From contig NW_019773703.1 in assembly GCF_001039355.2 (NCBI RefSeq), forward strand, positions 215,000 through 278,999: 64,000 nt of DNA, in the 5' to 3' direction. Both the position numbers and the translations under genes were made by a program. Shown piece by piece: positions 50,577 to 61,682 of this stretch (position 1 is the first letter of the stretch; each line of letters opens with the position of its first letter). The DNA is from Lingula anatina (taxonomy: Eukaryota; Brachiopoda; Lingulata; Lingulida; Lingulidae). The notes below the pieces were generated by a model that saw nothing but the letters and a program-made list of their open reading frames with translations, did not search any database and was not told the DNA's origin.

Positions 50577-51110
50577 AATCCTGTTGACAGTTATATTTTA
50601 ATTGGAGTAAAAACCATTTTTCATTTACTTTTTAAAATCTCACATGTTCATGAATTTGAAAACCTATGCATTAATGAATTTTTTGTGCATTTATGAATTC
50701 AGATAATTGTACACAACTGTTCATGATTACTGGCAGCCAGTTTTACGTATTTGTTTACCCACTTTTGAGTAATCGCTGTTGAATGACCCTTTATCATGAT
50801 ATAAGGAAGTTCTGTAACATTTGGATGCATGCTACCTGGAAAATGTTGACTCAGCAGAAAGGATGTCTTAAAAATGAGAATTATTTGTATGGAGGCTGCT
50901 CAATGTATTAGTTATGTAATGGACGGCAAAATTATTTGACATGCGATTTGTAAAAAAAAAATACAAGTTATATTTTGGGGAATAATGGTTACCTTCCCTC
51001 TATGCAATATCTCTAGTACAGGTCTTACTAATATTAATACAAAGCCATTCTGTATTTATCATGGTTGACATTTCAACTTTAAGCTTAATTGTTGCCAAAC
51101 ATAGTGTTTC
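50577..51110 (+). other. PRADC1: Likely PRADC1 3'UTR, no further gene
   Basis: AT-rich sequence follows the TGA. The first clear AATAAA is at 51374-51379, beyond an inverted-repeat element, so the real cleavage site may be nearer and use a variant signal. Confidence 0.35.
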
Positions 51111-51332
51111 ACCCCATTTCCATAGATTAGATCAACCTACTTTAGATCAACCTAACTCCCTGGGGGTTCACGCTAAATAGCTGTCAGCCGGGCGGACACG
51201 AAAGTTAATTACCCCCTTACAGCTTGTAGTAGGCAGGACGGACATTTAAGTCGGATTATCTGAAAGTAATCTATTGAGACTCCCCGCGGGGATAGATCGA
51301 TCTAAAATCTATGGGAATAGAGCCTAAGCTAA
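51111..51332. mobile_element. Probable decayed inverted-repeat element
   Basis: CCCCATTTCCATAGATTAGATC near the left edge is approximately the reverse complement of GATCTAAAATCTATGGGAATAGAG near the right edge. The interior is notably richer in G+C than its flanks. A similar terminus (GAGAGTCCCC...GATCGAT...GGGAATGGGGCCTAAG) occurs at 52935-52992, suggesting a small family. Confidence 0.45.
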
Positions 51333-52084
51333 GGTTAGATGTCTTCTCTACACATTTTATCCTTACGAGTAAAAATAAAGATAGATTGTTATTTTGCTTA
51401 TTTGCGTTGTGATGCAAAAATGTGAATGAATATATAGAATATATAATGAAGGGTTAATTGAATGTTGGCATTAGACATCAGATAAAAATGTTATCAATGG
51501 AGTAGATAAATCTTATAAGTTAATGGACTTTCCTTTTAAACCGTAAAAGAAAGAACAAGTCAACAAGTCTGATTCTGAAATATAAGTAATTCAGTAAATG
51601 CACTTCCAATTTATTGTAACGATTTTCTCAAAATCAAAAAAAAGCTCCAAACTACATACATTACTAACATAAATTTATAAAAAATATATTGATTTTCTCA
51701 GCAAAAGAAAACTTTATCAAGCAACAATACCCGTTATTCTGAAGGGCACAAGATGTTTTCAAAAATGCCGTCTTAACTCAACTGCTACTTCAATTTAAAT
51801 CAATTCTTTATTTTCACAATTTATCTTTGCTTTCTCTAAATTCTCTTAAATACTATATAGAAGTTAAAGACAAATAATATTTGCAATATATTATTTACAT
51901 ATTCATTGAATGAAAAGAGCTTATCATTATCAATGCTCACGTAAAGGATTTGTTACATTTTATATACACTGATTTTTCATATAAAATTAAACTTACTTTT
52001 AATTACATCACCCTGCACACCAACACTTGCACCAGTCAAAATTTTAATTCACTTTCTCCTGTTAGCAATTAAAATGGAGAGACT

Positions 52085-52280
52085 AAATTATTTAATAATA
52101 ATAATCTTTATTGGAGAATGGCAACCCGAAGGTTGAAGTTATACAATTACATATATATATGAATATTTAAGTCAAGGAAGCCTGGTCATTTTTGCACTGG
52201 TGCACTCCTTAGACGGTCTCACCTCCCTGGGGAGCATACAGCTCGGCTGCCATATTAGGCGCTCATAGCTAATATAACAT
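52085..52280. repeat. Possible transposon tail
   Basis: The segment begins with a TAATAATAATCTTTATTGG-type stretch and runs into a less AT-rich portion (CTCCCTGGGGAGCATACAGC). The abrupt composition change suggests a repeat 3' end. The superfamily is not identified. TTTATT at 52107-52112 may also serve as a minus-strand poly(A) signal for the TIR gene. Confidence 0.25.
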
Positions 52281-52788
52281 TTCTGCACTGCCTGACCATT
52301 GACATATGACATATAACGTGTGATTTAGTTCTATACACTTATTTGATAAGTATCACAGAAATGAATTTGTTTAAAAAGAACTTAAATAGTAAAAAAATAT
52401 TATCTGGTATCAATAAAATGGAAGGAAAGTATCAGTTCTGATCCGTCACTGGTTCCGTCAACTGACAGTTTAAACCATCCCTATGACCTGAAGAGGACGA
52501 AATAATACGGTCCAAATTAAGATTCAACTAATATGAAGATCCAAGTGAACAAATAAATCATTTACTATCTTTGCAAAAAGAAAAGAAAAATGAAAAAAAA
52601 AAATACTATGGAATTATGATGAATAAAAAGGTGAAGCTTTTTGAAAAAATGTGCTTATTCTAAGGGATCATCAGTCTGAGAATAATTATTTGAGGTGCAT
52701 GTTGGTGCATTTTAATGCTCGTCTTGCTCTTATGAAATGTATTGTAAATCATTTCACCACACCTGTGCTTTACAGTAAAGGAACTTTG

Positions 52789-55700
52789 TCATAATGTACT
52801 TAAATCAACATCTACAACTTGGTGGGGACTCCTGCTAACTGCAATAAGAACGACAGATGAACACACCTTTTGTTTCCAATGTACTCGTATAATCACCAGC
52901 TTTTCTGAATTCTATTCAACCCCAGGAGCATTCAGCGAGAGTCCCCACAGATCGATATTGAACGATAGTTTCATTGGGAATGGGGCCTAAGGTATTACAT
53001 AAGAGTAATGACTAACCTTTGTAGAACCAAACCAATTGTTCAAGACTCTCAAATGATCTGTGCTCGCTGATGCAATACATATTGTCTTCTGTCCGCTTAA
53101 TTTCATAGTGTTTGGGTTTCCAGTGATCATTTCCCACTGGTGAAAACACGGACAGGACACAGCACACTGAAAAGAATACCTACTTTAAAGATCAATTCGC
53201 ATAATACCTCATCAAACTTCTTCGTAAAAATTATAAGATTTTCTGTTCCCAACATTGTGATTTAAAAATTTAGGGAACGTCTTTCCACTTTCCTAGTATT
53301 CTTCTCAAGTCAAAGAATTGAGTTCTGACTAGTTCGACTGAATGCATGTACACATTCTTTCATAAAAATTAATATACGGGACTGAATTGTTGACACACAT
53401 GGCAGAGGGCCACATTCTGTATTAAATTGACAAAGTATGACAGAAATGTACCATTACCATCATGATCTCCTTTATCTGCTCTACTTTTCTGTCTCAAAAG
53501 GTAAGCTCCCTTTTGTCCATGTTTCTTCAATATTTTCTTTGCTTGACGGCGATCACAGCTAAAAAATGCAATAATTACAATAAAGCTAATCATTTCATTT
53601 ATCTAATTCCATCCTTTTTTTTGCAACTTTACCTTTTGTCATTGTAAAATTTGCCTTTTTACATATTACAGCTACAAGTAAATGATTCCATTTATACCTA
53701 TAATCTCACTCACTTAGATAAATGAACACTGAAATCTGGTGGAGGAGCCACTTCAAACTCTGCCATACTCTCTGCCACTGCACTTCCTGATTCAGAAATG
53801 CTGTGTACTCTTTGGTATTTACTTGGTGGGTGAGACATTTGTCTTGTCCATGATGCCAAGGTACCATTATCTATCACTGATGGAAGAACAGTCTTCGACA
53901 CTTTGGTAGTCAGGTAGAAGTTTTGGGGAGACGCTCTGCCTGGGTAGCTTGAAGACAGTCTTTCCTCCGGGGATGATGAGAAGTTGCCTGATGCACTATT
54001 CTGAGCTAAACACAGGCCTCCAGATGGTGAAGGAGAAACTGACTGTGCTTTTTGTTGAGTCATCACACTTAGCTCAGTGATGGCATACGGCTGTGTAGTA
54101 GGCAAACCAGGAGCTGGAAGAGCTGGTCTTTGAGGGTACCTCAATGCTGGGACCACTCTACATTCTTCAATCTCTAAGAAGTTCTTAGGGACATAACCAA
54201 CCCTTTGGTCTCTATGGTCCTTCACAAGCCACCAATTGAAATGATGACTGTAACATTTACAAAAATGAAGATATTTCCCATGCTTTATCGCAAATATTTT
54301 TACACTCCTTTATCAGACCCCTCATAAAATAAACTATTATCCTCAAAATTTGTAGCAATAAGTTTCAACAACCTGATTACATATGAAAATGACATAGATT
54401 GGGAAATCGCAGGAAAACAGAATTTTTTGATAAATGATCATTTACAATCTTTTCCAAAACTCTCTCTCTCTCTCTCTCTCTTCCTCTCATTGAGTTCTTC
54501 TGTCCTTTTAATAATAATAACATGCACATTTAATGAGAAAATACATGACATGTAACATACCTATCATTGAGAATCTGGAATATATCCCCTGTATTGAAGG
54601 ACAACTCCCTCTTGTGTTTTCTTTCATATCTAAACTTTCCTTTTGCCATTCTTGCTGTACCTAAAAATGCATTTTAAATCATAAATAAACAAATCTGTAC
54701 AACTATTGAAAAATCTGACTGAAACAAATATACAATATTGTAATGGAATTAATGGCGAGACATTTGCAACTTCTGTATAACTGTATATGTTTGCTGTACC
54801 TCATGCACTACTAGTAAACAGAGAAATAGAATGTGTCTAACAAATAAGAATGAAATTTTTTTTGTAAAACATAGTCTTCAGGAACTACTCCCACATTTCA
54901 AAACTTATACAGATTTTTAATACTTTTGGATGATAAGGCAACTCCACTAACATAAAAATAAGTAAGGCAGCTCAAAAGAAATTACTTTACAAAAACTAAG
55001 CCAAAGAGGTCCAGCTCGTATAGGAAGACATTCTCATGAAAGGTAGATTTGACATACATGTTTCATAGATATTTTCATGCAACTCTCCAATGTGCTCGCC
55101 TCGATGTTGCCTTTGAACATGTATCTTCATCTGTGAGCGTCTGAGGACAGTGGGGCAGTGACCTGTAGGGCAACAGACTTGTGTCTCCTGGCAGTTGAAC
55201 CATATATGAAGGTCAAGGGCACTGCCCGACTTGGTGCAGGCCCGAGAGCAGTTTGGACATTCTGTAAAATTTTCTGCCCAGCAGAGTTGAGGATCTAAAC
55301 AAATAATATAATTTGAGTTAGTTTATCAGAAATGTTTTTATCCAGGTGTGAAACTATGAATAGCTTGTGATAAATCATGCACGCCAATTTACATAACACA
55401 TAAACATGTACACGCTTTATAACTAAAATATCTACTAACGTTTTAGTGATAGTCATAACTAAATTTGGAAGAAAAAAAAGCATTGAAACAGCTACATTTC
55501 ACTCTTATCACAAGGCCATAATGAGGCTGAATGCCCACAGATCCAGAGGTGTTGGTAGACCTGTGAACAATTCTAACTTGAGGTAGTAATTTCTGCCCAT
55601 TACCACCTAGAGTGAGAATCATTCACTATCACTAAAATGTTAGTAAATACATTAGTAAATAGAAATTATTAGAACTATTAATATTTTAGCAATCAATGTT

Positions 55701-57290
55701 ATTGATTGCTTAAATATTAGGATTTGCAAATACTTACTTTCAAAATGCAAAGAAAACTAATCAACCTTTTCTCTTGAAGCAATACTTTGTTAGTAACGCC
55801 TCAAGGAGATAATTTTGAGTTGACTTTTAAAAGTGCATTTGATGAGAAAACAAAAATGAAAAATCTTGAAATCTTGAAATTAAAATTATTCAACAATTGA
55901 GGTATGTGAAACAACAGTAGTAACCATTTTTAAGAGAGATTTGAAAACATTTATAAAGCAGCCAAGTATCATTCTTACCATTTTCCTTACTACATGAAAG
56001 GCATGCAAAAAAAAAAAAAACATTATATATGATCCTATGAAACAGAATATGTCATCATTGGTCCATCACGTTTATAATCCACAGCAACTAGGTCTTTTTT
56101 CTTTTAAAAATGTTTATATTAAATAAAAATAACAATGTCACGATGTCAATAATGAACCATTTTTTAATTTATTTTTACCTATTAATTTATTTATCTTTGT
56201 TTGTTTGTTTGTTTGTTTGTTTGTTTGTTTGTTTGTTTATTTATTTATGTTTTGCAAATACCATTAAAAGTAAAAAATGAGTGAAAGCAAAAACAACCGT
56301 TAAAGCTTTTGTGCCAGGTTACGATCCATATATCTCGAATTTTGTAGATCCAGCAATCAATCATAGTACACTCAATCTGTACACTAGAGATATGATTAAA
56401 TCAATTACCACCTTATAAATAGTATAAAAACAATCTTCTAGTAGATAAAAAGCATTCAGATACATGTAACCCTACCTCAATATGCAAAAATGAAACAACA
56501 GATCTAGGTCAAGTGGTACTGTGACAACATACAGGCCAAGGGCCTTTGCTCCAGCTGAGCTACATACTGAATACAGTGAAGTGAGGGAAGGTTATGTTGA
56601 ATGGAGTTGGGCAATTTTCATTATGCCTTTGTGTGTTGCTGTGGGATGCACCAAGAAAGGCAGCAAATGTGTTTTCTGAAGAATATGCTACGTTCAAGCC
56701 ATTCTGACTAAATTTGACGCAATTCCTTTAACATGTTTGCAAATTATTAAAATGTTTGAATATTTTTTGCCTTTTCTATATTGCACTTAAACAATCCCTG
56801 TGCTGGTGAAAAAAAATTGCGAGAAAACATTACAAATTGTAAGAATTAACTACGTACAGTACAGTAACTTACCTTGTAGAGCTGCAATAATTCTATCCAT
56901 ATATCTATCATCCTTGTCCACATCAATGCATCTTAGGGCCTTCAGTGTCTCAGGTATTTCATGGGGGTTTAAATCTTTTATCACAGGAATGAGCACAATA
57001 TCATTGGAAGGGTTTTCCATTTTGTCGTAAGCCTTTATCATGGCCACCCCTCTCTCCATCTCACACCACCCGTCCTTCAAAAAGTTGTTAGTTAAATAAA
57101 GCAGAACCTTTCTGGCTTCCTTCATAGCCACATCACGGGCTTGGATTTCATTTTGACCAGGGATAATGTCCTTGTGGGCCCGAAAACAAACATAGCTGTG
57201 ACTCTGTATTTCATTCACCAGAGGCTCCACCAAGTGGTCATCTTCCTCACTACTTGCCACATAAACATCCCAGTGTGGTTGTGCTATCAT
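52789..57290 (-). CDS. TIR - TRAF-type zinc finger - SH3 - SH2 adaptor-like protein
   Basis: Exons in transcript order: 57310-56873 (ATG at 57290), 55294-55058, 54660-54561, 54247-53714, 53558-53458, 53166-53017 and 52838-52789. All junctions keep frame; 529 aa. TIR domain (about 5-139): box 1 WDVYVASSEED, box 2 HKDIIPG (39-45), and WCEME (75-79), where Glu79 sits at the position of the catalytic Glu of NADase TIRs. Two TRAF-type zinc fingers follow: Cys152, Cys155, His169, Cys174, then Cys181, Cys186, His198, His203. SH3 (about 222-279): ELSFNTGD, the WW pair 257-258, GYVPKNF. The linker (280-425) is Pro/Ser-rich, with PALPAPGLP. SH2 (about 426-513): YLLR with Arg452 as phosphotyrosine-binding arginine, VLSV, HYEIK (His483), and SFESLEQLV. 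There is no kinase, death or transmembrane region. Likely a cytoplasmic scaffold joining Toll/IL-1-type and tyrosine-kinase signalling (inference). An in-frame stop in the proposed leader supports Met1. The last 50-bp exon is least certain; without it the protein would end FYKG. Confidence 0.85.
54461..54482. repeat. (CT)n microsatellite
   Basis: A CT run in an intron of the TIR gene, close to the SH3 exon pair. Confidence 0.9.
56195..56239. repeat. (TTTG)n microsatellite
   Basis: About eleven TTTG units in the first coding intron of the TIR gene. Confidence 0.95.
56495..56580 (-). repeat. Possible tRNA-derived SINE head
   Basis: The minus strand reads TAGCTCAGCTGGAGCA, a near-perfect tRNA A box. 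The downstream B box is not clear and no cloverleaf forms. It lies in the same intron as the TTTG repeat. Confidence 0.35.
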
Positions 57291-57731
57291 GCTCTCTGAG
57301 TTTTCTGTCACTAGCACATGGGTGAAAGATGTAAAAACTGAAAATTCTGAAAATCTAGCTTGCAATTTCTCATTTCAAGACCATATGAAAAAAACTATTA
57401 AAATGAAGACTGAAAATCTTAAAATCAGTCATGATTCCTGAAAACTTTCACCCATGTTAGCAAGATATTTACTCAGAAGCACCCATGGCTGAAATGAAGT
57501 AATGGACTAAATTTAACAATTTAAACTATGAAAAAAAATTAAAACACCATCACTACTGGTTTATATGTAAATGAAAGCCATATTTTATGCCACATTTAAC
57601 AAAATCTTAATATTGTTGATTAAGACAATGATCTCTAGCAAATACTGGTAGTCTTTTAAGTTTAAAAACTGTGAAACCTTTGTGGCTACTTGTAATTTTA
57701 TATGTATACTGTACAAATTTGTGCCAATACT

Positions 57732-57744
57732 CCCCCCCCCCCCC
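57732..57744. repeat. C homopolymer
   Basis: Thirteen C followed by TTTGGGGG, in the intron upstream of the TIR exon. It is able to form short G-rich structures on the minus strand. Confidence 0.9.
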
Positions 57745-58528
57745 TTTGGGGGTATGGTTTGGGGAATATATTCCTTTACCAATAAGATGACATTTATACA
57801 TGTGCCAGTAAATATACTTTGATAGCAATTATACTAGCTACATCTACCAAAAGTAGTTTACTGGTACTTGCCATCCTGTAAAAAACGTATATAATGGTAT
57901 CTTCAAAACCATAAAGATATCCCTATGCAAATGCAGACAAAGGGACACACACATTTGCATCTTCTACCACCATATCCCTACTTAATTCAGGAACAAAACT
58001 CTTGGCCAAAAACAGAAATTCCAATGATTCATCTTGGTAAAGAATTAAAGCACTCACTTTCAGAGCAAAAGTCACAGATACACTTTATCTAAATCCACCA
58101 ACCCACTTTTTGTCACAAACCGCTTCCTGTAGAAGTACAACCTACAAACAGTAGGCTACTGTATAACATGTCTACTGCTTATCCTGGTAGGAATTTTGGA
58201 TAATTCATATGTTTAAAGTAAAGGAATTCTTACACAGTAAAAACATGCAATAATTAAAAAAAAACTTTTAAGCTTAAAAGCTGTCGAGGACAGTCAGGTC
58301 AGCGTTTAACGTATGTCCTTATCATAAAACTAAAGGTGACGAATCATTATGAATTAACTCTAATTCCACTTTCGAAATCAGATTGGCTTTGACTAAGAAA
58401 AAAATTATAAATATTACTTTCGTTTTCGTGATTTCAACAGTAGTACCAGTAAACCTACCAGTACCAGTACGTCACACGTACTTCCTAGCAGCTCGTGATG
58501 CCTTTTGATACAGAATTTAATAACTTAC

Positions 58529-58660
58529 CCTGGCATGTCCAATTACGTTATGTGTGTAGCCAAGATTCTACTGACAAAACAGTCGGTGAGCATGTTTGTA
58601 AACACACAATTGCGGTTTTCGGAACAAGATGGCGAACTGATCCTACTTCCGGGACTGAAT
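58529..58660 (-). promoter_or_regulatory. Promoter and non-coding first exon of the TIR gene
   Basis: On the minus strand a strong donor (CATGCCAGG|GTAAGT) ends an exon at 58529. Just upstream lie an ETS consensus (plus-strand ACTTCCGG, 58645-58652) and a YY1-type AAGATGGCG (58627-58634), typical of TATA-less promoters near the start site. Splicing to the TIR exon at 57310 would give a leader with an in-frame stop before Met1. The exact transcription start is not visible. Confidence 0.5.
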
Positions 58661-58689
58661 TCAAGATACACTCAATGATTCATTGATAA

Positions 58690-59290
58690 GGGATAACCTC
58701 ATCAAGAACTGCCAGTGCAGTGTTGTCATTGAGACCTTTGGCGCCAGTTTCGAGAAAAAGGAAAATAAGCTACGGTGCAGTACGGCTTAATCTGGCTATA
58801 ACTACACCGTGTTGCCTTCAAAACTGAGATTGTGTTAGTGGTGCTAGCTCAACACAACTGTCGCATTGTTCACCGGCCGGCAGATGTTAGGCTTGCAATA
58901 AAACATTTCCTCAGTCCATCGGGGTTTGTTGTGCTTTTCCTTCAGCCAGCTTCTTGATGTTTCACCGGTGGTAGGCCTACAAATAACCAGCCTATGTGCA
59001 TTGTTGGTGTATTGTAACTGTTCCACCTCCCCATCTCTCCCCTCCCCACACATAGGCATTTTTAAAACACGTTGTAACACGTACATGTAGGCCTACCAGC
59101 CCAAACACGTACAGTGACACAATTTCTTCTCGGTCTTCTCACTTTTCAGCCGGCACATATTGAAATCCACAGAATCCTTGAACTAACTATACATATTTCA
59201 AATTATCTTTGATTAGAAAAGCCAAAATTCTGACATGTCTTAAGTCTAAAAATATGGAATTTCGTTCAGATTATGGAACAGTTAGAAGCA

Positions 59291-59347
<57 letters not shown>

Positions 59348-60600
59348 GTATTAGGTCTATCTCATGCCCTTCCCGATCTGTGTGATGAGTCCAGTATCGG
59401 TAGCATCGCGCGTCTGTAGCCTAGATAGGCCTACAAATGTAGGGCCTATGGCACAGCACGATATTTCGGCTATGTGTCCAATAGCTGGATGAACTGTTAC
59501 TGGTTTGACTGACTCTAAATTATATTTGGGAATTAGTTAAGTCCCCCATACCTTTAGTAGCTTATTCAATAATGCAGTGTGACAAAATGTTCTCATTGTA
59601 GGCCTAGATCTAAGCCTTTGTTAACAAACTTTGGATTAAGATAATTACTCGTTACATGAACTTACATCACAAAACCAAAGCACACGTCAATACAGCACCA
59701 GCAACGTTAGGATTATGGCTTTCATCGAATTTTACAATCTAGTACCGAAAGTGTGCTTATGACTTTACAGTAGCCTATCTTACATCTAAAAAAACGAAAC
59801 AGGACTTCATCTATCCAGATTTTTAGTTTTATAAAATTTTGATCCACAAGCACTTTTGTTTGCATAGAGGCAATGAACATGGTCTTGAACATGGTTAAAA
59901 AGAATCATTTTGTTACGTCACGTTTTGCAATCTGAAACCGTAATCCTCTTATGGTTGGTTTTCGTAGGATAATTTGGGTAATCTTTTTCGCTTTCTGTCT
60001 TTCTTGATTGTTTCCTCTAAATTGAATCTAGGTTCAGCATTCGATGTCTGACATCCACAGAGAGCAGCGTGATATATCATCACTTTACATGGACAGCAAG
60101 GTCACAACTTTTTGTGTCAGTCTGCTATGTGAGAAAGAACGAAAATGAGACCTTTGTTAATTTCCTGAAGATTGTATCCCTCATCTGCTAGGTTTGCGTG
60201 GACGCTAAGACAACGCTACAGTCTTGGGTTTTCATCGTGACGTCTGCCCTTGTGTGGATTATGACGTGATTTATCATGTCAGATGCTTGCTTTGTTTAAA
60301 CTGTTTATTACGTGTCGAAAATGAGAAACTGCCCATGAATCAAGACTATGAAAGTAATACGCGCCTGACAACGTGACTCCGAGGAATGAAGAATAACGAA
60401 AAAGCAATCTCATGAAAGATGGCTGCAGGATGCAATATATCTACATGTGGTATATCTCTGGATGTGAGGTATAATCAACAGTGGCATTATAAGATTTGTT
60501 TCTGATTTAAAACTGAAGTACTTAATTTAGGAAAACAAATGAAGACACGATTTCATTATTTTTGAGAAAATTAGGTGCTGTCTTTAATGCATAATTTCCA
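58690..60600. other. Intergenic spacer with a GTAGGCCTAC-type palindrome cluster
   Basis: No gene is seen. The palindrome GTAGGCCTAC occurs exactly at 58971-58980 and 59087-59096, with near copies at 59425-59434 and 59598-59606. A (TAA)n microsatellite is at 59290-59346. Confidence 0.6.
59290..59346. repeat. (TAA)n microsatellite
   Basis: About nineteen uninterrupted units. Confidence 0.97.
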
Positions 60601-60617
60601 TGTTTATATAATATTCG

Positions 60618-61682
60618 ATGAACTGTCTCAAAATGGATTCTCCCAGACTTAGATACATACGCTCTTTAAATCGTGTTAAAGAAAATGAGCTCAATCAAAA
60701 ACTTGAGAAACTGTCGGTGGAAGCCGACTGTCGTTTGGAAACACTGAACAGACATCAAAGTGATTTCAGTAAGCGCTACGCCGAGCACCTGCCTGCAATG
60801 GGCTGCAACAGAAATGAGGACCTTCCGTGTCGCGGCCAGTACCTGCCACCAATACGAATGACTAGCGAGCCCTCGCTCAAAGTACACGTCAACTCTCCAC
60901 AGGTGGGACGTAAACCCATATCTAGCTACGTCGAAAATTTCAGGAAGAAATCCCCAAAGCTCCCGCCCGCAGTAGACCATAATACGAGGCAAGAAAAGCT
61001 CCAAGAACCGACGAGGAATCATACGAGGAACAGGACACACCCTCTGGACAACACCGCAGACAAATTGATGCCCTTGCCCGAGAGAAAAAGACAAGATAGT
61101 TTGCGCCGTTCGTGGAGCGATGGGAGTCTTCTAGGAGAAACTGGTTTCTCCCCTAGGCCGTCTACTTCTAGAGGGTCTAACAGGGCACAGTTACTCCGAA
61201 ACGAAATGACGCTGAAAAACAAGTGTCCGTTGGCGCCTATCAGAGAGAGCACAAAGACTGAACTCGAGAAACACTCACAACAAAACACAGATCAACTGCA
61301 AGATGTCTACATAGAACTTTCCGACAATAACTCAAAATCTTCAAGGCTGAAAAGAAAGAAAACTAAACCTAGGATTCACCTAGCTTCAAACTGCGAGGAT
61401 TACTGTGATACAGATGGACCGAGCGACGCACCAACAGAGAATCCTTTCCTTCAGAAAAGAGTTTATCGCAAAAGGTTTCGGTCTCTAATCAAGGGTGTGT
61501 TTGACAAATTGAAAGTGAATAGAATTTTAGAGCAATGGCTGGAGGAGGCGGAGGAGAGGGATACAGTGGAAGAGGACCTGTTTTCCGACACTCTCCGTCA
61601 AGAACTTGAACGCTGCAGATATCTTCGCATGCCGTACGAGACTGGGGATGACGTTGATCATAATCCTGGCTTAGACTTATAA
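60618..61682 (+). CDS. Uncharacterised basic, low-complexity protein (single exon)
   Basis: An uninterrupted 354-codon ORF with an in-frame TAA just before the first ATG. A second ATG five codons later (MDSPRLRY) is an alternative start. I do not recognise a family. Residues about 15-45 look like a charged coiled coil (VKENELNQKLEKL). The middle is polar and Arg/Ser/Pro-rich, with phosphosite-like RRSWSDGS and a PPIRMTSEPS segment. A C-terminal segment (about 285-340) is predicted helical, with KRFRSLIKGVFDKLKV followed by an acidic helix. No signal peptide or membrane segment is present. Base composition is richer in G+C than its flanks, as for a real gene. AATAAA lies at 62051-62056 and 62327-62332. 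A 5'UTR intron cannot be excluded. Nuclear or cytoskeletal roles would be guesses. Confidence 0.75.
   Translation: MNCLKMDSPRLRYIRSLNRVKENELNQKLEKLSVEADCRLETLNRHQSDFSKRYAEHLPAMGCNRNEDLPCRGQYLPPIRMTSEPSLKVHVNSPQVGRKPISSYVENFRKKSPKLPPAVDHNTRQEKLQEPTRNHTRNRTHPLDNTADKLMPLPERKRQDSLRRSWSDGSLLGETGFSPRPSTSRGSNRAQLLRNEMTLKNKCPLAPIRESTKTELEKHSQQNTDQLQDVYIELSDNNSKSSRLKRKKTKPRIHLASNCEDYCDTDGPSDAPTENPFLQKRVYRKRFRSLIKGVFDKLKVNRILEQWLEEAEERDTVEEDLFSDTLRQELERCRYLRMPYETGDDVDHNPGLDL

Noticed and set aside
60666-61094. 142-codon antisense frame inside the single-exon gene
   Set aside because: It is a shadow of the longer plus-strand ORF, with no supporting features.
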